Source of the DNA: CAZGUG01 sp964625335
GTDB taxonomy: Bacteria > Bacillota > Clostridia > Ch29
Length of the DNA stretch: 64,000 nt
NCBI GenBank assembly: GCA_964625335.1
Contig: CAZVBE010000002.1
Location: 102,360-166,359 of the forward strand
Direction of reading: 5' to 3'
This document shows positions 1 through 8,854 of this stretch, one piece after another. A program made the translations under genes and the position numbers. Position 1 is the first letter of the stretch. Every line of letters starts with the position of its first letter. The notes below the pieces were generated by a model. It made no database searches. It worked only from the letters and a program-made list of their open reading frames with translations, and was not told the origin of the DNA.

Positions 1-36
1 GTGTGCAGGCATTTGTATAATTAGGAGGTGTGTGCG

Positions 37-816
37 TTGTTTGAACTGCTTATCTATAAAAAGGAGGCACCCCTTGCCTTTATTACCATAAACCGTCCCC
101 AGGCGATGAACGCCCTTTCGAATGCTCTGGTTGAAGAATTTGACAAAGCCTTTGACCTGGTGGAACAGGACGATGAGATAAGGGCGCTTATTATTACCGG
201 TGCCGGTGAAAAGGCTTTTATGGCAGGGGCCGATATAAATGAACTCAACGACCGGGATTTTGTACTGGGCCGACAGCAAACAAGGCGGCGTCAGCAGGTT
301 TTCAACAGGATTGTCGAGATGAACATTCCTGTCATTGCCGCCGTAAATGGTTTTGCACTGGGGGCCGGGTTGGAACTGGCTATCGCCTGTACCCTGAGGG
401 TGGCCTGCCAGGAAGCGCGCTTCGGCGCTCCGGAAGTCAACCTTGGTATAATACCGGGGGATGGCGGTACGCAGCGTCTTCCAAGGCTGATAGGTTTCGG
501 AAGAGCTATGGAAATGGTTTTGACGGGGGATTTTGTCGATGCCGGGCAGGCCTATAGTATTGGCCTTGTTAACAAAGTGGTTGACCGGGAGGAATTGATG
601 GAGGCCGCCAAAAAGCTGGCGTCTAAGATTGCCTCCAAGGCTCCGTTGGCCATACAGTGTGCCAAGGAGGCGCTCAACCGCTCGATGGAAGTTGGGCTTT
701 ATGAAGGATTAGCCCACGAGTCCTATCTTCATGCCTATACCTGTGCCACCCAGGATAAAAAGGAAGGGGTGGCCGCGTTTCTCGAGAAAAGGAAACCGGG
801 CTTCCAGGGTAAATAA
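37..816 (+). CDS. Enoyl-CoA hydratase/isomerase family protein (crotonase)
   Basis: A 259-residue crotonase-fold protein, probably hydrating 2-enoyl-CoA (crotonyl-CoA type) in butyrate or beta-oxidation metabolism. Both catalytic glutamates of the family are visible: Glu113 in GLELA and Glu133 in APEVNLG, 20 residues apart as in rat enoyl-CoA hydratase. The oxyanion-hole motif AGADI lies near residue 65 and the GGTQRLPR segment follows. The TTG at 37 is chosen as start because AGGAGG at 23-28 sits 8 nt upstream; the GTG at 28 overlaps that site. No partner gene is seen downstream, and the upstream context is outside the window. Exact acyl-CoA substrate unknown. Confidence 0.93.
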   Translation: MFELLIYKKEAPLAFITINRPQAMNALSNALVEEFDKAFDLVEQDDEIRALIITGAGEKAFMAGADINELNDRDFVLGRQQTRRRQQVFNRIVEMNIPVIAAVNGFALGAGLELAIACTLRVACQEARFGAPEVNLGIIPGDGGTQRLPRLIGFGRAMEMVLTGDFVDAGQAYSIGLVNKVVDREELMEAAKKLASKIASKAPLAIQCAKEALNRSMEVGLYEGLAHESYLHAYTCATQDKKEGVAAFLEKRKPGFQGK

Positions 817-848
817 AAGGGACTTTTCCCAAAGACTATAATATATCC

Positions 849-891
849 AAGGTGTTTATTAATATTGTAAATCAATATTAATAAACACCTT
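849..891. terminator. Perfect 18-bp inverted repeat between convergent genes
   Basis: AAGGTGTTTATTAATATT, a 7-nt loop, then its exact reverse complement. It lies between the convergent crotonase and DUF4153 genes. There is no T-run on either strand, so it may be a bidirectional terminator of unusual form or another palindromic element. Confidence 0.5.
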
Positions 892-937
892 AAATTATCA
901 ATAATGCAAAATAGTCTGGGAGTGGATTAGTGATGAC

Positions 938-999
938 GCCGGAGGTGGCACGGTTTTGCCGTTTCACGCTTTCCGGGACAAGGGGTTTGTCCCTCCGGC
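938..999. repeat. Nested palindromic element (possible three-way junction)
   Basis: Outer arms GCCGGAGG (938-945) and CCTCCGGC (992-999) enclose a hairpin GGGACAA-GGGG-TTTGTCC (975-992) and a smaller GGCA/TTGCC hairpin near 947-960. It lies just after the stop of the DUF4153 gene, in its 3' untranslated region. It could be a dispersed palindromic repeat or a structured RNA; no known riboswitch consensus was recognised. Confidence 0.5.
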
Positions 1000-1002
1000 C
1001 CG

Positions 1003-2760
1003 TTACTTGATTTTCACAAATATATAGAAGTCCACGGATTCGACTTCTAACTGGTCGTTCAACCTGTCCTTCCAACCGTTTATACTCTTGAACACATAAA
1101 GCACCTTAACGTTTTGGGTTTGGTCTTTATATGACATTTGGCCGGTATTCATAGGTTTGTTATCATCCAGGTTTTGATACAGTCGGGATATTAATTCCGA
1201 CAGATTTGCACTGTAAACTCTCTGCCCTTCTTCCATAATCTGAAGCTCTTTGGTATCGGCAGAATAGGAAACGGAAACAGGTCCGACGGCGCTGTCCATA
1301 CCGGCATGTTTAGAAATTGTGAAGTTTGCAAAGTAGTCGTAGTCTCCAATTTCAATTGGCATGTTATCCTCTGTCAGGTAATAACGAAAATATTCTTTTG
1401 TATTTGAGCCTCTGAGGTCATAATTATATTCAAATCCAAACAACTCTTCCGTCTGATCTGTGGTGAAACCGTCAGGCAGGTATTTGAGGTCATTCAAATC
1501 GTGGTATCTGCCAAAATATCTGATGATGGCACTGATTTCCCGTTTATCCTCCATAGATAAGTCCTCTGAGGGCAGGGCAATATTACCGTCTCGAATCATT
1601 TCATGTCTTTCTAATATGTTCTCAAACCTCATGTTTTGGCTCAACCGTGAAATCCCATAGGCGCTCCACGGGCCTGTTACCGTCAGAACTGCCACAAGGG
1701 CCAGCGAAACGGGGAGGAGTATATTGCGCACATCCTTTTTGACAATGTAATATATAAAACTTCCCGCCACCCACAGACCCGCAGCCATGACAAAATACCT
1801 GTTTTCGGTTATACCGTAGGCATTAATCCTGATACCCATGGAAACAAACATCATTGCCAGAAGGGGTATAATTAGTTTCGGGTAAAACGAAACAAAGGTA
1901 TTAACCCACCTGTTTATTTTGCGCAGCGGGAACACAAAGAACAGGACAAGGATGCCGGCGAAGGAATACCACAGTACAAGGTGTGAGACCAGCCCGTCGG
2001 GCCACTGGCGGGTGAATACTATCTTGGCAAAGTAAACGTACAGTATGGTGGAATACGCAATCAGCAGCGGCATTACAATATAAAGAAGCAGTACCTTAAA
2101 CACCACAGGGAAACTTTCCTGGTGTACCTTTTCCTTGTGACCGGGTATATCAGCAAGAAAATATGCCGGGGCGAATACCCCTGCAACAATCAGCCAGATA
2201 TCGAAGTACAGTTTGCTGGAGATGTCCAGCAAAAAGAGAGCATTTATCGTGAAAAGCATGGCAGCAAGGCCTAGAAACAATACCGCCGAATACAGATAGG
2301 TAATGAAAAAATTTGTAAGCAGCTTTATTACATAGAGTTCATAGTTATCTTTTTTTAAGAAATACGGGATGAATGTAAATGCCAAATACAAAGCTATGCT
2401 GAAGGCTGTGTACCTGGTGACCGATACCATTTCGAAGTCCTTGAGCAAAAATAAGCAGTACAAGAGCAATCCTCCGGCGGCACCGGCATATACAAGCGCT
2501 TTAACAGCTGTTTTTAAAGCGGGCATTCTTTCAAACAGGGTTTTCATGCACAGGGATACCGGTATGCCCAAAGCCAGAGTCATCGCAATGCGCCTGAGCA
2601 TTTCCCTTGCGTCAGCGGTCAGGTCGAAGCCGAAATGGTTTGTGTATATTAGAACCGACACTACCGAAGCGGCCAGCAGTATTGCTTCGGGAAATCGTTT
2701 AAGGCTGGATAAAAGCTTACCAATAAGGGTTTTACAAAGTGCAGTAATTCTGTTATTCAT
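1003..2760 (-). CDS. DUF4153-type integral membrane protein
   Basis: A 585-residue protein whose first about 400 residues form many hydrophobic helices, followed by a soluble C-terminal domain of about 190 residues (from about ERHEMIRDGNIAL onward) that should lie at the membrane surface. Topology and the rather long helix-rich N-terminus resemble the DUF4153 family, of unknown function; this is by pattern, not by search. It is the last gene of a minus-strand group with a tiny membrane peptide and two Gate-domain proteins. No catalytic motif was recognised. Confidence 0.7.
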   Translation of the reverse strand: MNNRITALCKTLIGKLLSSLKRFPEAILLAASVVSVLIYTNHFGFDLTADAREMLRRIAMTLALGIPVSLCMKTLFERMPALKTAVKALVYAGAAGGLLLYCLFLLKDFEMVSVTRYTAFSIALYLAFTFIPYFLKKDNYELYVIKLLTNFFITYLYSAVLFLGLAAMLFTINALFLLDISSKLYFDIWLIVAGVFAPAYFLADIPGHKEKVHQESFPVVFKVLLLYIVMPLLIAYSTILYVYFAKIVFTRQWPDGLVSHLVLWYSFAGILVLFFVFPLRKINRWVNTFVSFYPKLIIPLLAMMFVSMGIRINAYGITENRYFVMAAGLWVAGSFIYYIVKKDVRNILLPVSLALVAVLTVTGPWSAYGISRLSQNMRFENILERHEMIRDGNIALPSEDLSMEDKREISAIIRYFGRYHDLNDLKYLPDGFTTDQTEELFGFEYNYDLRGSNTKEYFRYYLTEDNMPIEIGDYDYFANFTISKHAGMDSAVGPVSVSYSADTKELQIMEEGQRVYSANLSELISRLYQNLDDNKPMNTGQMSYKDQTQNVKVLYVFKSINGWKDRLNDQLEVESVDFYIFVKIK

Positions 2761-2836
2761 GCCCGTCAGTCCCTTCTAATGCGACAGGTGACCGTTGACA
2801 AACTGCCGCATTTTGAATATTATTGCGATTTTACCG

Positions 2837-2935
2837 TTACATACCCCTTAATAGTGCGCTAAGTAAATAGGGCAGTACAAGCGCTGCGCAAATCAGTATC
2901 GCAAGGGCCCTGGCAATTATCTTTTTTTTGTTCAT
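2837..2935 (-). CDS. Small single-pass membrane peptide (32 aa)
   Basis: A 32-residue reading frame with a basic start (MNKKKIIAR), one hydrophobic stretch and a short basic end (LLRGM). A G-rich ribosome binding site (GGGGGGAAAG) lies just upstream of the ATG. It sits in line between the second Gate-domain gene (42 nt away) and the DUF4153 gene, on the same strand, so it is probably co-transcribed. The size and layout suggest an accessory subunit of a membrane protein, but no family was recognised. Confidence 0.6.
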   Translation of the reverse strand: MNKKKIIARALAILICAALVLPYLLSALLRGM

Positions 2936-2977
2936 TAATCTTTCCCCCCGGTTTATCAAGCTTTTTATGTTGCCGTG

Positions 2978-3460
2978 TTAATGCATTCCAGGTTTAACTT
3001 TAACGGAATGGCGGTCAACTATTTTTGTTATCCATATATATGAAAAGGTAAACAGCAAAGCCGCTGCAATACGGCTTCCAACAATCACCAATCCGTTGGC
3101 GCCAATGGCGGTAAAAACAATCGTTTCCTCAACAACTCCATGACATATTCCTACAAACAAAAACAGCACGTTTATCTGGGTTTTTGTCATGTTTGCATCT
3201 TCCTGTATTTGCATTATAACCCCTGAACCAAGTACTATACCGGTGAAAACTCCTATTATGAGTCCAATGGCGGATTCCCCCGGCAGTCCGAGGAATTTTG
3301 TGAAGCTATGGGAATGATCTGCAATTTTCTCCAGCCAGCCTATATCCTTCAGACATTCAATGGCTATAAGCAAAGGGATAATCACTAATACAATCCTTAA
3401 TATGGTTGAATAACTCGAGCTGAGGGTTTCGAGTAAAACCTTTGACCAATCCATAATCAT
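2978..3460 (-). CDS. Gate-domain (nucleoside recognition) membrane protein, second subunit
   Basis: A 160-residue protein with about four to five membrane helices and the conserved pattern FLGLPGESAIGLIIG and GANGLVIVGSRIAA of the Gate/nucleoside-recognition family, which includes spore maturation proteins SpmA and SpmB. The start at 3460 forms an ATGA overlap with the stop of the preceding paralogue, indicating translational coupling; an ATG two codons later is the alternative. The pair probably forms a hetero-oligomeric membrane complex. It is much shorter than nucleoside permeases, and the substrate is unknown. Confidence 0.85.
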   Translation of the reverse strand: MIMDWSKVLLETLSSSYSTILRIVLVIIPLLIAIECLKDIGWLEKIADHSHSFTKFLGLPGESAIGLIIGVFTGIVLGSGVIMQIQEDANMTKTQINVLFLFVGICHGVVEETIVFTAIGANGLVIVGSRIAAALLFTFSYIWITKIVDRHSVKVKPGMH

Positions 3461-3882
3461 ACCCCCGGAATAACAAAGTTCAGAATAAAACCTGCAAGTA
3501 CTGCAGCAGCAACCCTGGAACCTGCATTTAAAAGGCCGTTGGCACCGCTCTTGGCAACGATTGCAGTTTCCAATACCAGGACATGGCTGATGCATAGGAC
3601 AGTGCTCATAATAGTAAGCTGCTTTGCTGTCAAATCCAGTATTACCATTGCAGCAATGCCACTATAGACTGTAACCTGTCCGAACAGCAATACAAGGGCT
3701 CCTTCCCCCGGCAAGCCAATATAAGCCATATAGGGGGCAAAGAAATCCGCAATCCTGACAAGCCACCCCGAGTGCTCAAGTATCTTCATAAAAAAGATTG
3801 AAGGTATAATGTACTTTAACAGACTTAAAACTAATTTTACTGCTTTGTTCCACCCGCGTAAAACGGTTTGTTTGGTAATCAT
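3457..3882 (-). CDS. Gate-domain (nucleoside recognition) membrane protein, first subunit
   Basis: A 141-residue membrane protein paralogous to the gene that overlaps its end: IGLPGEGALVLLFG and GANGLLNAGSRVAAA match FLGLPGESAIGLIIG and GANGLVIVGSRIAA in the neighbour. Start ATG 3882 is chosen because GGAGG lies about 8 nt upstream; the longer frame begins within upstream leader. Such split SpmA/SpmB-like pairs occur in Clostridia outside sporulation loci. The role, perhaps transport of a small molecule, is inferred. Confidence 0.85.
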   Translation of the reverse strand: MITKQTVLRGWNKAVKLVLSLLKYIIPSIFFMKILEHSGWLVRIADFFAPYMAYIGLPGEGALVLLFGQVTVYSGIAAMVILDLTAKQLTIMSTVLCISHVLVLETAIVAKSGANGLLNAGSRVAAAVLAGFILNFVIPGV

Positions 3883-4093
3883 AGTATGTATCCTCCATAA
3901 TTGATGTCTCATAAGACAAATATATCTTTAAGTAATTCGTTGCAGTGTATGATTCTCCTTCTTTAATTATTCCATACAAAATCAGGGAACCACATTTTAT
4001 TACTATATGCTTTTTGCATCTTCTGACATAATCAAATTTAGGTTATACTAGTATACATAGCATACCGGGTTATAAAAAAGGAGGGCACGAAAG

Positions 4094-5254
4094 GTGGCTA
4101 AAGTTGTTATTAAGGATTGCGGGGATTACCGTCCGGACTTGATAAAGAGCCGGATTGATGCCGGAATGGAGCCTCTGGGAGGCTGGGAAAAATTCGTGCA
4201 ATCAGGGATGAAAGTGCTGCTGAAGGTTAACCTGATTGGTCCTAAAACCTCCGATTCGGCCGCTATTACACATTCGGAATTTGTGAGGGCTGTTATAAAG
4301 ATTTTGAAGGAACGCGGATGCACTGTCTGGATAGGCGATAGCTCGGGAGGAGCTATCGCGGGTATGGCCCCTACCGCCCGGAGTTTTGACGTTTCAGGCC
4401 TTGGGAAGACGGCAAAAGAGGAAGGGGCGGTCATAAAGAATTTTGACAGGGAAGGGGTAGTCCAGGCAGAGACTACTGCGGACAATACAGGAAAAATGTA
4501 TATAGCAAAGCCTATGTTTGAGGCCGACCTGGTGATAAACCTGCCCAAACTTAAGACCCATTCGGCGGGAATATATACCGGTGCCGTCAAGAACCTTTTT
4601 GGCTGCATACCCGGCCTCAAAAAAGCCGGTTACCACCGTATGGCTCCAAACCCAAAAGATCTGGGACTGGTGATTGCTGATATTCACCGGGCTGTTAAGG
4701 TTGAGCTGAATATTATGGATGGAATTGACGCCATGCATGGAGAAGGGCCGACAGCAGGACAGGTCTATCATGCGGAAAAAATCCTTATAAGTACAGATCC
4801 CCTTGCGCTGGATGTAACAGCAGCTGCAATGCTTGGTTTGGATATTACGGACATTCCGATTTTGGTAAGTGCCCGGGAAAAAGGGATAGGAGAATCCGAT
4901 ATGAAAAAAATCCAGATTGCCGGGGACTACAATACACCGCCTGGTCTTCAGGGTTTTAGGCTTCCCAAAAGATACAAAAACTTCAGGCGGGGTAATTATA
5001 CCGCTCTGGTGAAATTAATAGATTTTTTAAAGACAAGGCCAAGAATTAACACCGGAGTGTGCAAACACTGCGACATGTGTGTTGAAAGCTGTCCGGTGGG
5101 GGCTATTAACAGAGAGACCAAAATGATAGACTATAATACTTGTATAGAATGTATGTGCTGTCATGAACTCTGCCTGCATAAAGCGGTTGAATTAAGAAAG
5201 GACAACCGTTTTGCCGATGTCCTTATCCGGCTTTACCGCGGAAAGTACAGATAG
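4094..5254 (+). CDS. DUF362 domain protein with two C-terminal [4Fe-4S] clusters
   Basis: A 386-residue cytoplasmic protein. The DUF362 domain fills about residues 1-300 (VLLKVNLIGPK near the start, INLPKLKTHSAGIYTGAVKN in the middle). A bacterial ferredoxin domain follows with Cys323/326/329/333 and Cys350/353/356/360, enough for two [4Fe-4S] clusters. Start is GTG 4094 with GGAGGG upstream. DUF362 proteins are often found with anaerobic redox genes but their reaction is unknown. It is divergent from the Gate-domain operon and stands alone. Confidence 0.9.
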   Translation: MAKVVIKDCGDYRPDLIKSRIDAGMEPLGGWEKFVQSGMKVLLKVNLIGPKTSDSAAITHSEFVRAVIKILKERGCTVWIGDSSGGAIAGMAPTARSFDVSGLGKTAKEEGAVIKNFDREGVVQAETTADNTGKMYIAKPMFEADLVINLPKLKTHSAGIYTGAVKNLFGCIPGLKKAGYHRMAPNPKDLGLVIADIHRAVKVELNIMDGIDAMHGEGPTAGQVYHAEKILISTDPLALDVTAAAMLGLDITDIPILVSAREKGIGESDMKKIQIAGDYNTPPGLQGFRLPKRYKNFRRGNYTALVKLIDFLKTRPRINTGVCKHCDMCVESCPVGAINRETKMIDYNTCIECMCCHELCLHKAVELRKDNRFADVLIRLYRGKYR

Positions 5255-5307
5255 GAAAAGCAAAAAATATGCTTTGCTGGCGGGAAAAAGGGAAAAAGTA
5301 TAGTATC

Positions 5308-5336
5308 TTGTCGTCAACCTGTGGAGCTACTATAAT
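5308..5336 (+). promoter_or_regulatory. Sigma-A-type promoter for the DUF2156/GNAT pair
   Basis: TTGTCG, a 17-bp spacer and a perfect TATAAT, 22 bp before the start of the DUF2156 gene. Confidence 0.6.
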
Positions 5337-5358
5337 AATATAGAGGCGAGGTCATAGT

Positions 5359-6264
5359 ATGATTGATTTTAAAAAGATTGAACCGGAGGACAAACAATGG
5401 ATAGACGGGCTGCTTGCACCGGCCGGCATAAGGAGCTGCAACCACAATTTCACAAACCTTTTTATATGGTCAGATACTTTTAATCATCGTGTGGCACGAA
5501 TAAACGATTATCTTGTGGTTAAAGGCGGTAAAACCGGCGATATTCAGAGATATCTGTATCCCGCAGGTACCGGTGACATCAAGCCCGTAATAACTGCCAT
5601 GAAGCAGGATGCAGCCGACTGCGGGCACGGGTTTATGCTCATGGGTCTGCTGACGGAAAATGTCACAGAGCTTGATATGCTGTTCCCGGGCAATTTTGAA
5701 TTCAGGAAGAGGCGGGACGGCTTTGACTATATTTATCTTTTGGAGAAATTAGTATCTCTGCCGGGAAGAAAACTCCACGCCAAACGAAACCATATCAATT
5801 ATTTTAAGGGGAACAGAGACTGGAGGTTTGAGCATATTACCCCTCAAAATCTGCCCGAATGCAGGAGGATGAATGATGAGTGGTATGTTAAGAAGGGGTA
5901 TAGGGATAACAAGGGGCTTATTGACGAGCGATACGCAGTTGACCGGTGTTTTGATAATTTCTCTGTGCTGGGATTAGAAGGCGGGATACTTCGTTCGGAC
6001 GGCAAAATCATTGCCTATACCATGGGGGAAATACTGAATTCAGATACCTATGTCATACACATAGAAAAGGCCTTTGGCGGTATTAGGGGAGCCTATCAGA
6101 TGATAAACCGCGAATTTGCTTATTATATAAAGCATAGGCATCCCCATATGCTTTATGTAAACCGTGAGGACGATATGGGAAGCAAAGGATTGAGAAGGGC
6201 AAAGCTGTCCTATTATCCCGACAGGATGGTAGAAAAGTATACCGCCGGATATATAGGAAAATAA
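5359..6264 (+). CDS. DUF2156 protein (phosphatidylglycerol lysyltransferase C-domain-like)
   Basis: A 301-residue soluble protein starting MIDFKKIEPEDKQWID, with the conserved NHNFTNLFIW and LHAKRNHINYF segments of the DUF2156 family, which has a double GNAT-like fold related to the catalytic domain of MprF and to FemX enzymes. It lacks the membrane domain of MprF. The reaction is probably an acyl or aminoacyl transfer; substrate unknown. It is followed 18 nt later by a GNAT acetyltransferase, probably in the same transcript. Confidence 0.85.
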   Translation: MIDFKKIEPEDKQWIDGLLAPAGIRSCNHNFTNLFIWSDTFNHRVARINDYLVVKGGKTGDIQRYLYPAGTGDIKPVITAMKQDAADCGHGFMLMGLLTENVTELDMLFPGNFEFRKRRDGFDYIYLLEKLVSLPGRKLHAKRNHINYFKGNRDWRFEHITPQNLPECRRMNDEWYVKKGYRDNKGLIDERYAVDRCFDNFSVLGLEGGILRSDGKIIAYTMGEILNSDTYVIHIEKAFGGIRGAYQMINREFAYYIKHRHPHMLYVNREDDMGSKGLRRAKLSYYPDRMVEKYTAGYIGK

Positions 6265-6282
6265 CCGGCAGCGGGGGTTAAT

Positions 6283-7170
6283 ATGTTTGAAATCAGAACG
6301 GCGAAAAAGAGCGATACACAGCGTCAAAAGGAAATATGGAAAGCTTGCTTTGGAGATAGTAATGAGTATATAGACTTTTACTTTGCCAACAGATACAGGG
6401 AGAATGAAACCCTGCTGCTGCTTTGGAATGGTAATATTACTTCCATGCTAACCATGATCCCGGTGCGGGTGATAACAAGCGATGGCCGGAGCCTTCCCTC
6501 TGCCATGCTGTATGCCATAGCAACCCATCCAAAGTACCAGGGAAGGGGATTGGCAACCCGGATAATGGATTTTAGCGACAGATACCTTATGGATAACAAT
6601 AACCGGTTGTCGCTTCTTGTTCCGGCGTCCGACAGACTTTTCGACTTTTATGGCAGACGGGGATATATAAACGGTTTTTTTATAAAGGAGGTTACCATAA
6701 CCGATGATGCTTTTAAGGATATTAGGGAAGATGCAGCCTTCCGGTCATTTATTACGCCCGCCTCACCAAAAGGTTATAACCGCAGACGGGACGAGCGGCA
6801 AAATGGTGGCCTTTATGTTGCCTATGGCGACGGGGAGATTGCCTACCAGAAAAAGCTGTCAAAAAGGACGGGAGCCGATATCTACACAATAGAAATTGAC
6901 GGAACCTGTGGCTGTGCGGCGGCAGAAAGGATAAACGCCGGCAGAGTGCTTATCAAGGAATTGCTTATGCCCGAAAGTTTTGTCTACAGGTCGGTGGCAC
7001 TAATTGCAAAGCTTCTGCCGGCAAAAGAATATATAGTGAGATTGCCCGCAAACCAAAGCCAAAGTCTTTGCGGTGAGATCCGCCCCTTTGGTATGATAAA
7101 ACCGTATGGCCAATCAGGTGATGAAATGCTCCATGATGAAGCCGGATATCTGGGTATAGCCTATGATTAA
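6283..7170 (+). CDS. GNAT family N-acetyltransferase
   Basis: A 295-residue protein with an N-terminal GNAT domain. The acetyl-CoA binding loop is visible as HPKYQGRGLATRIM near residue 85-100. The longer C-terminal part (about residues 150-295) resembles the two-domain Eis-like layout more than a simple 150-residue GNAT. Substrate unknown. It follows the DUF2156 gene with a short gap and RBS GGGGG, so the two likely share the promoter at 5308. Confidence 0.85.
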   Translation: MFEIRTAKKSDTQRQKEIWKACFGDSNEYIDFYFANRYRENETLLLLWNGNITSMLTMIPVRVITSDGRSLPSAMLYAIATHPKYQGRGLATRIMDFSDRYLMDNNNRLSLLVPASDRLFDFYGRRGYINGFFIKEVTITDDAFKDIREDAAFRSFITPASPKGYNRRRDERQNGGLYVAYGDGEIAYQKKLSKRTGADIYTIEIDGTCGCAAAERINAGRVLIKELLMPESFVYRSVALIAKLLPAKEYIVRLPANQSQSLCGEIRPFGMIKPYGQSGDEMLHDEAGYLGIAYD

Positions 7171-7187
7171 AAGCACAGATAATGTGA

Positions 7188-7319
7188 ATATCGGTATTCG
7201 GGCTTATAATAAAGCTGATGGTTGAACAGGATATGCTTCAGGAGCAAATAGAGCCGCTTATTGACAGTCAGCTTAAAGTTATGTTCAATGGAATTATGAG
7301 CAGGAAGGAGGTCATGTAA
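7188..7319 (+). pseudogene. Possible remnant of a TetR-type regulator C-terminus
   Basis: A short open frame ends at 7319 one base before the next start. Its last residues (EPLIDSQLKVMFNGIMSRKE) look like the C-terminal helix of a TetR regulator, and TetR genes often precede flavodoxin genes of this type. An upstream stop at 7185 and the absence of a helix-turn-helix mean it is at best a relic. The ATG at 7218 could also give a 33-residue peptide. Confidence 0.3.
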
Positions 7320-7320
7320 A

Positions 7321-7821
7321 ATGAAAAATGGGGGTAGAAAAATGAAAACGTTAATAGCGTATTCCAGTAAGTACGGCTGTACGGAAAAGTGCGCCACAGC
7401 TCTTTCGGAGAAACTGTCAGGGGAGACTGATTTATTTAATCTGAAAGGGGGCAGGTCGGTGGACCTTAACCAATACGACAGGGTTGTTATCGGGGGGTCA
7501 ATATACATGGGCAAGATTCAAAAACAGGTCAGCAGTTTCTGTTCCAAGAATCTCAATCAGCTTATGGACAAAAGGATAGGCCTCTTTATATGCTGTATGG
7601 CTGAGGGGGAAGATGCAAAAAACGAGCTGGACGGTGCTTATCCCCAGGAACTGTTAAAGGTTGCCGTTGCGAAGGAGTATTTCGGAGGGGAATTTATATT
7701 CAAGAAAATGAACCCCATGTACCGGTTGATAGTGAAAAAGGCGGCCAAAACCGACAGGGATGTATCCAATATACTGGAGGAGAATATAAGCACTTTTGCA
7801 GGGCTTATTAATAATGCATAA
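7321..7821 (+). CDS. Flavodoxin-domain protein (HemG-like)
   Basis: A 166-residue protein with an FMN-binding flavodoxin fold: phosphate loop SSKYGCTEKCA near the N-terminus and VVIGGSIYMGKIQK in the second loop, typical of the flavodoxin/menaquinone-dependent protoporphyrinogen oxidase HemG group. ATG 7321 has AAGGAGG 9 nt upstream. The internal ATG 7342 gives the usual family N-terminus (MKTLIAYSSKYG), so the first seven residues may be optional. Its partner and physiological role are unknown; no haem genes are nearby. Confidence 0.88.
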   Translation: MKNGGRKMKTLIAYSSKYGCTEKCATALSEKLSGETDLFNLKGGRSVDLNQYDRVVIGGSIYMGKIQKQVSSFCSKNLNQLMDKRIGLFICCMAEGEDAKNELDGAYPQELLKVAVAKEYFGGEFIFKKMNPMYRLIVKKAAKTDRDVSNILEENISTFAGLINNA

Positions 7822-7868
7822 GCCGCCAATACAATATTTTCAATTCAGAAACGGGGTAAATCAATATC

Positions 7869-8735
7869 ATGGAGCACAAAAGAACAATAAGTATTTTGGT
7901 TTTATTCATAGTTGTATTATCGCTGGCGGCCACAACTGCCGGGATATTCTCTAACCAAGGCCCCGGGCCCTTTGAACACGAAACGGTTCGCGGCCGCACT
8001 GTTGTGATATACGGTAAAGGAATATACAGGCACATGTCGATGGATGTAGCGCCCCAGGGTATAGCCCAGGATGTGGTGACACTGGGTATTGGCATCCCAA
8101 TACTTGTAATCTCACTATATCTGTCCGGAAAGGGTCTCTTTAAGGGCAGGATACTGCTTGCGGGTACCCTTGGATATTTCCTGGTTACATACCTTTTCTA
8201 TATGATTATGGGGATGTATAATGAATTCTTCCTGGTATATGCAGCACTTACCTCATTATGCTTCTTTGCATTTTTGCCGGTGGTATTTTCACTGAACATA
8301 AATAGTGTAAGTTCATATTTTAGTGATAGACTGCCCGTGCGGTTTTTAGGCGGTTTTCTTTTGTTCAACTCACTGGCAATAGCTGCGCTGTGGCTTGGCG
8401 TTGTTGTGCCGCCGCTGCTTAAGGGTACCATTCCGGTGGAGGTGGAGCACTATACCACTTTGGTTGTTCAGGGGATGGATTTGAGTATCTTGCTTCCCGC
8501 AGCCTTTGTATCCGGAGTGCTGCTTATAAAGAGAAGGCCCTTTGGGTATATGCTTGCGCCGGTATATATGGTCTTTCTTAGCATACTGATGACAGCCCTT
8601 GTGGCAAAGATGATCGGGATGTCCATGGTGGGGGTGAACGTAGGGCCTCCGCTAGTGATAATTCCGATAATTGCGTTGATGTCAATTTTTTGTGCAGGCT
8701 TAATTCTAAAGAATGTAAAGGAACCGGGCCGGTAA
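7869..8735 (+). CDS. Multi-pass membrane protein of unknown function
   Basis: A 288-residue protein with about seven to eight hydrophobic segments. An N-terminal helix is followed by an extracytoplasmic-looking loop of about 45 residues (GPGPFEHETVRGRTVVIYG) and then closely spaced helices. No enzyme motif, charged transport motif or known domain was recognised. It lies 47 nt after the flavodoxin gene on the same strand and may share its transcript. The 3' side opens onto the 125-bp repeat array. Confidence 0.75.
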   Translation: MEHKRTISILVLFIVVLSLAATTAGIFSNQGPGPFEHETVRGRTVVIYGKGIYRHMSMDVAPQGIAQDVVTLGIGIPILVISLYLSGKGLFKGRILLAGTLGYFLVTYLFYMIMGMYNEFFLVYAALTSLCFFAFLPVVFSLNINSVSSYFSDRLPVRFLGGFLLFNSLAIAALWLGVVVPPLLKGTIPVEVEHYTTLVVQGMDLSILLPAAFVSGVLLIKRRPFGYMLAPVYMVFLSILMTALVAKMIGMSMVGVNVGPPLVIIPIIALMSIFCAGLILKNVKEPGR

Positions 8736-8854
8736 TATCCGATAAGTATCAGGAATGCATAATTGGGGATGGTTTTGTTGAGGTTATCAATAAAACTGTC
8801 TCCAATTTTTTCATGTAACGTTTTGGGGTGTTTAAACGTTAGAATAGATGAATG

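Noticed and set aside
938..1002. Riboswitch (c-di-GMP, cobalamin or molybdenum cofactor type) in the element after DUF4153
   Set aside because: It is at the 3' end of a gene and lacks the conserved cores of these classes.
3776..3979. A 67-residue minus-strand frame overlapping the first Gate-domain gene
   Set aside because: It lies in another frame over a well-supported coding start and its leader, with no recognisable domain.
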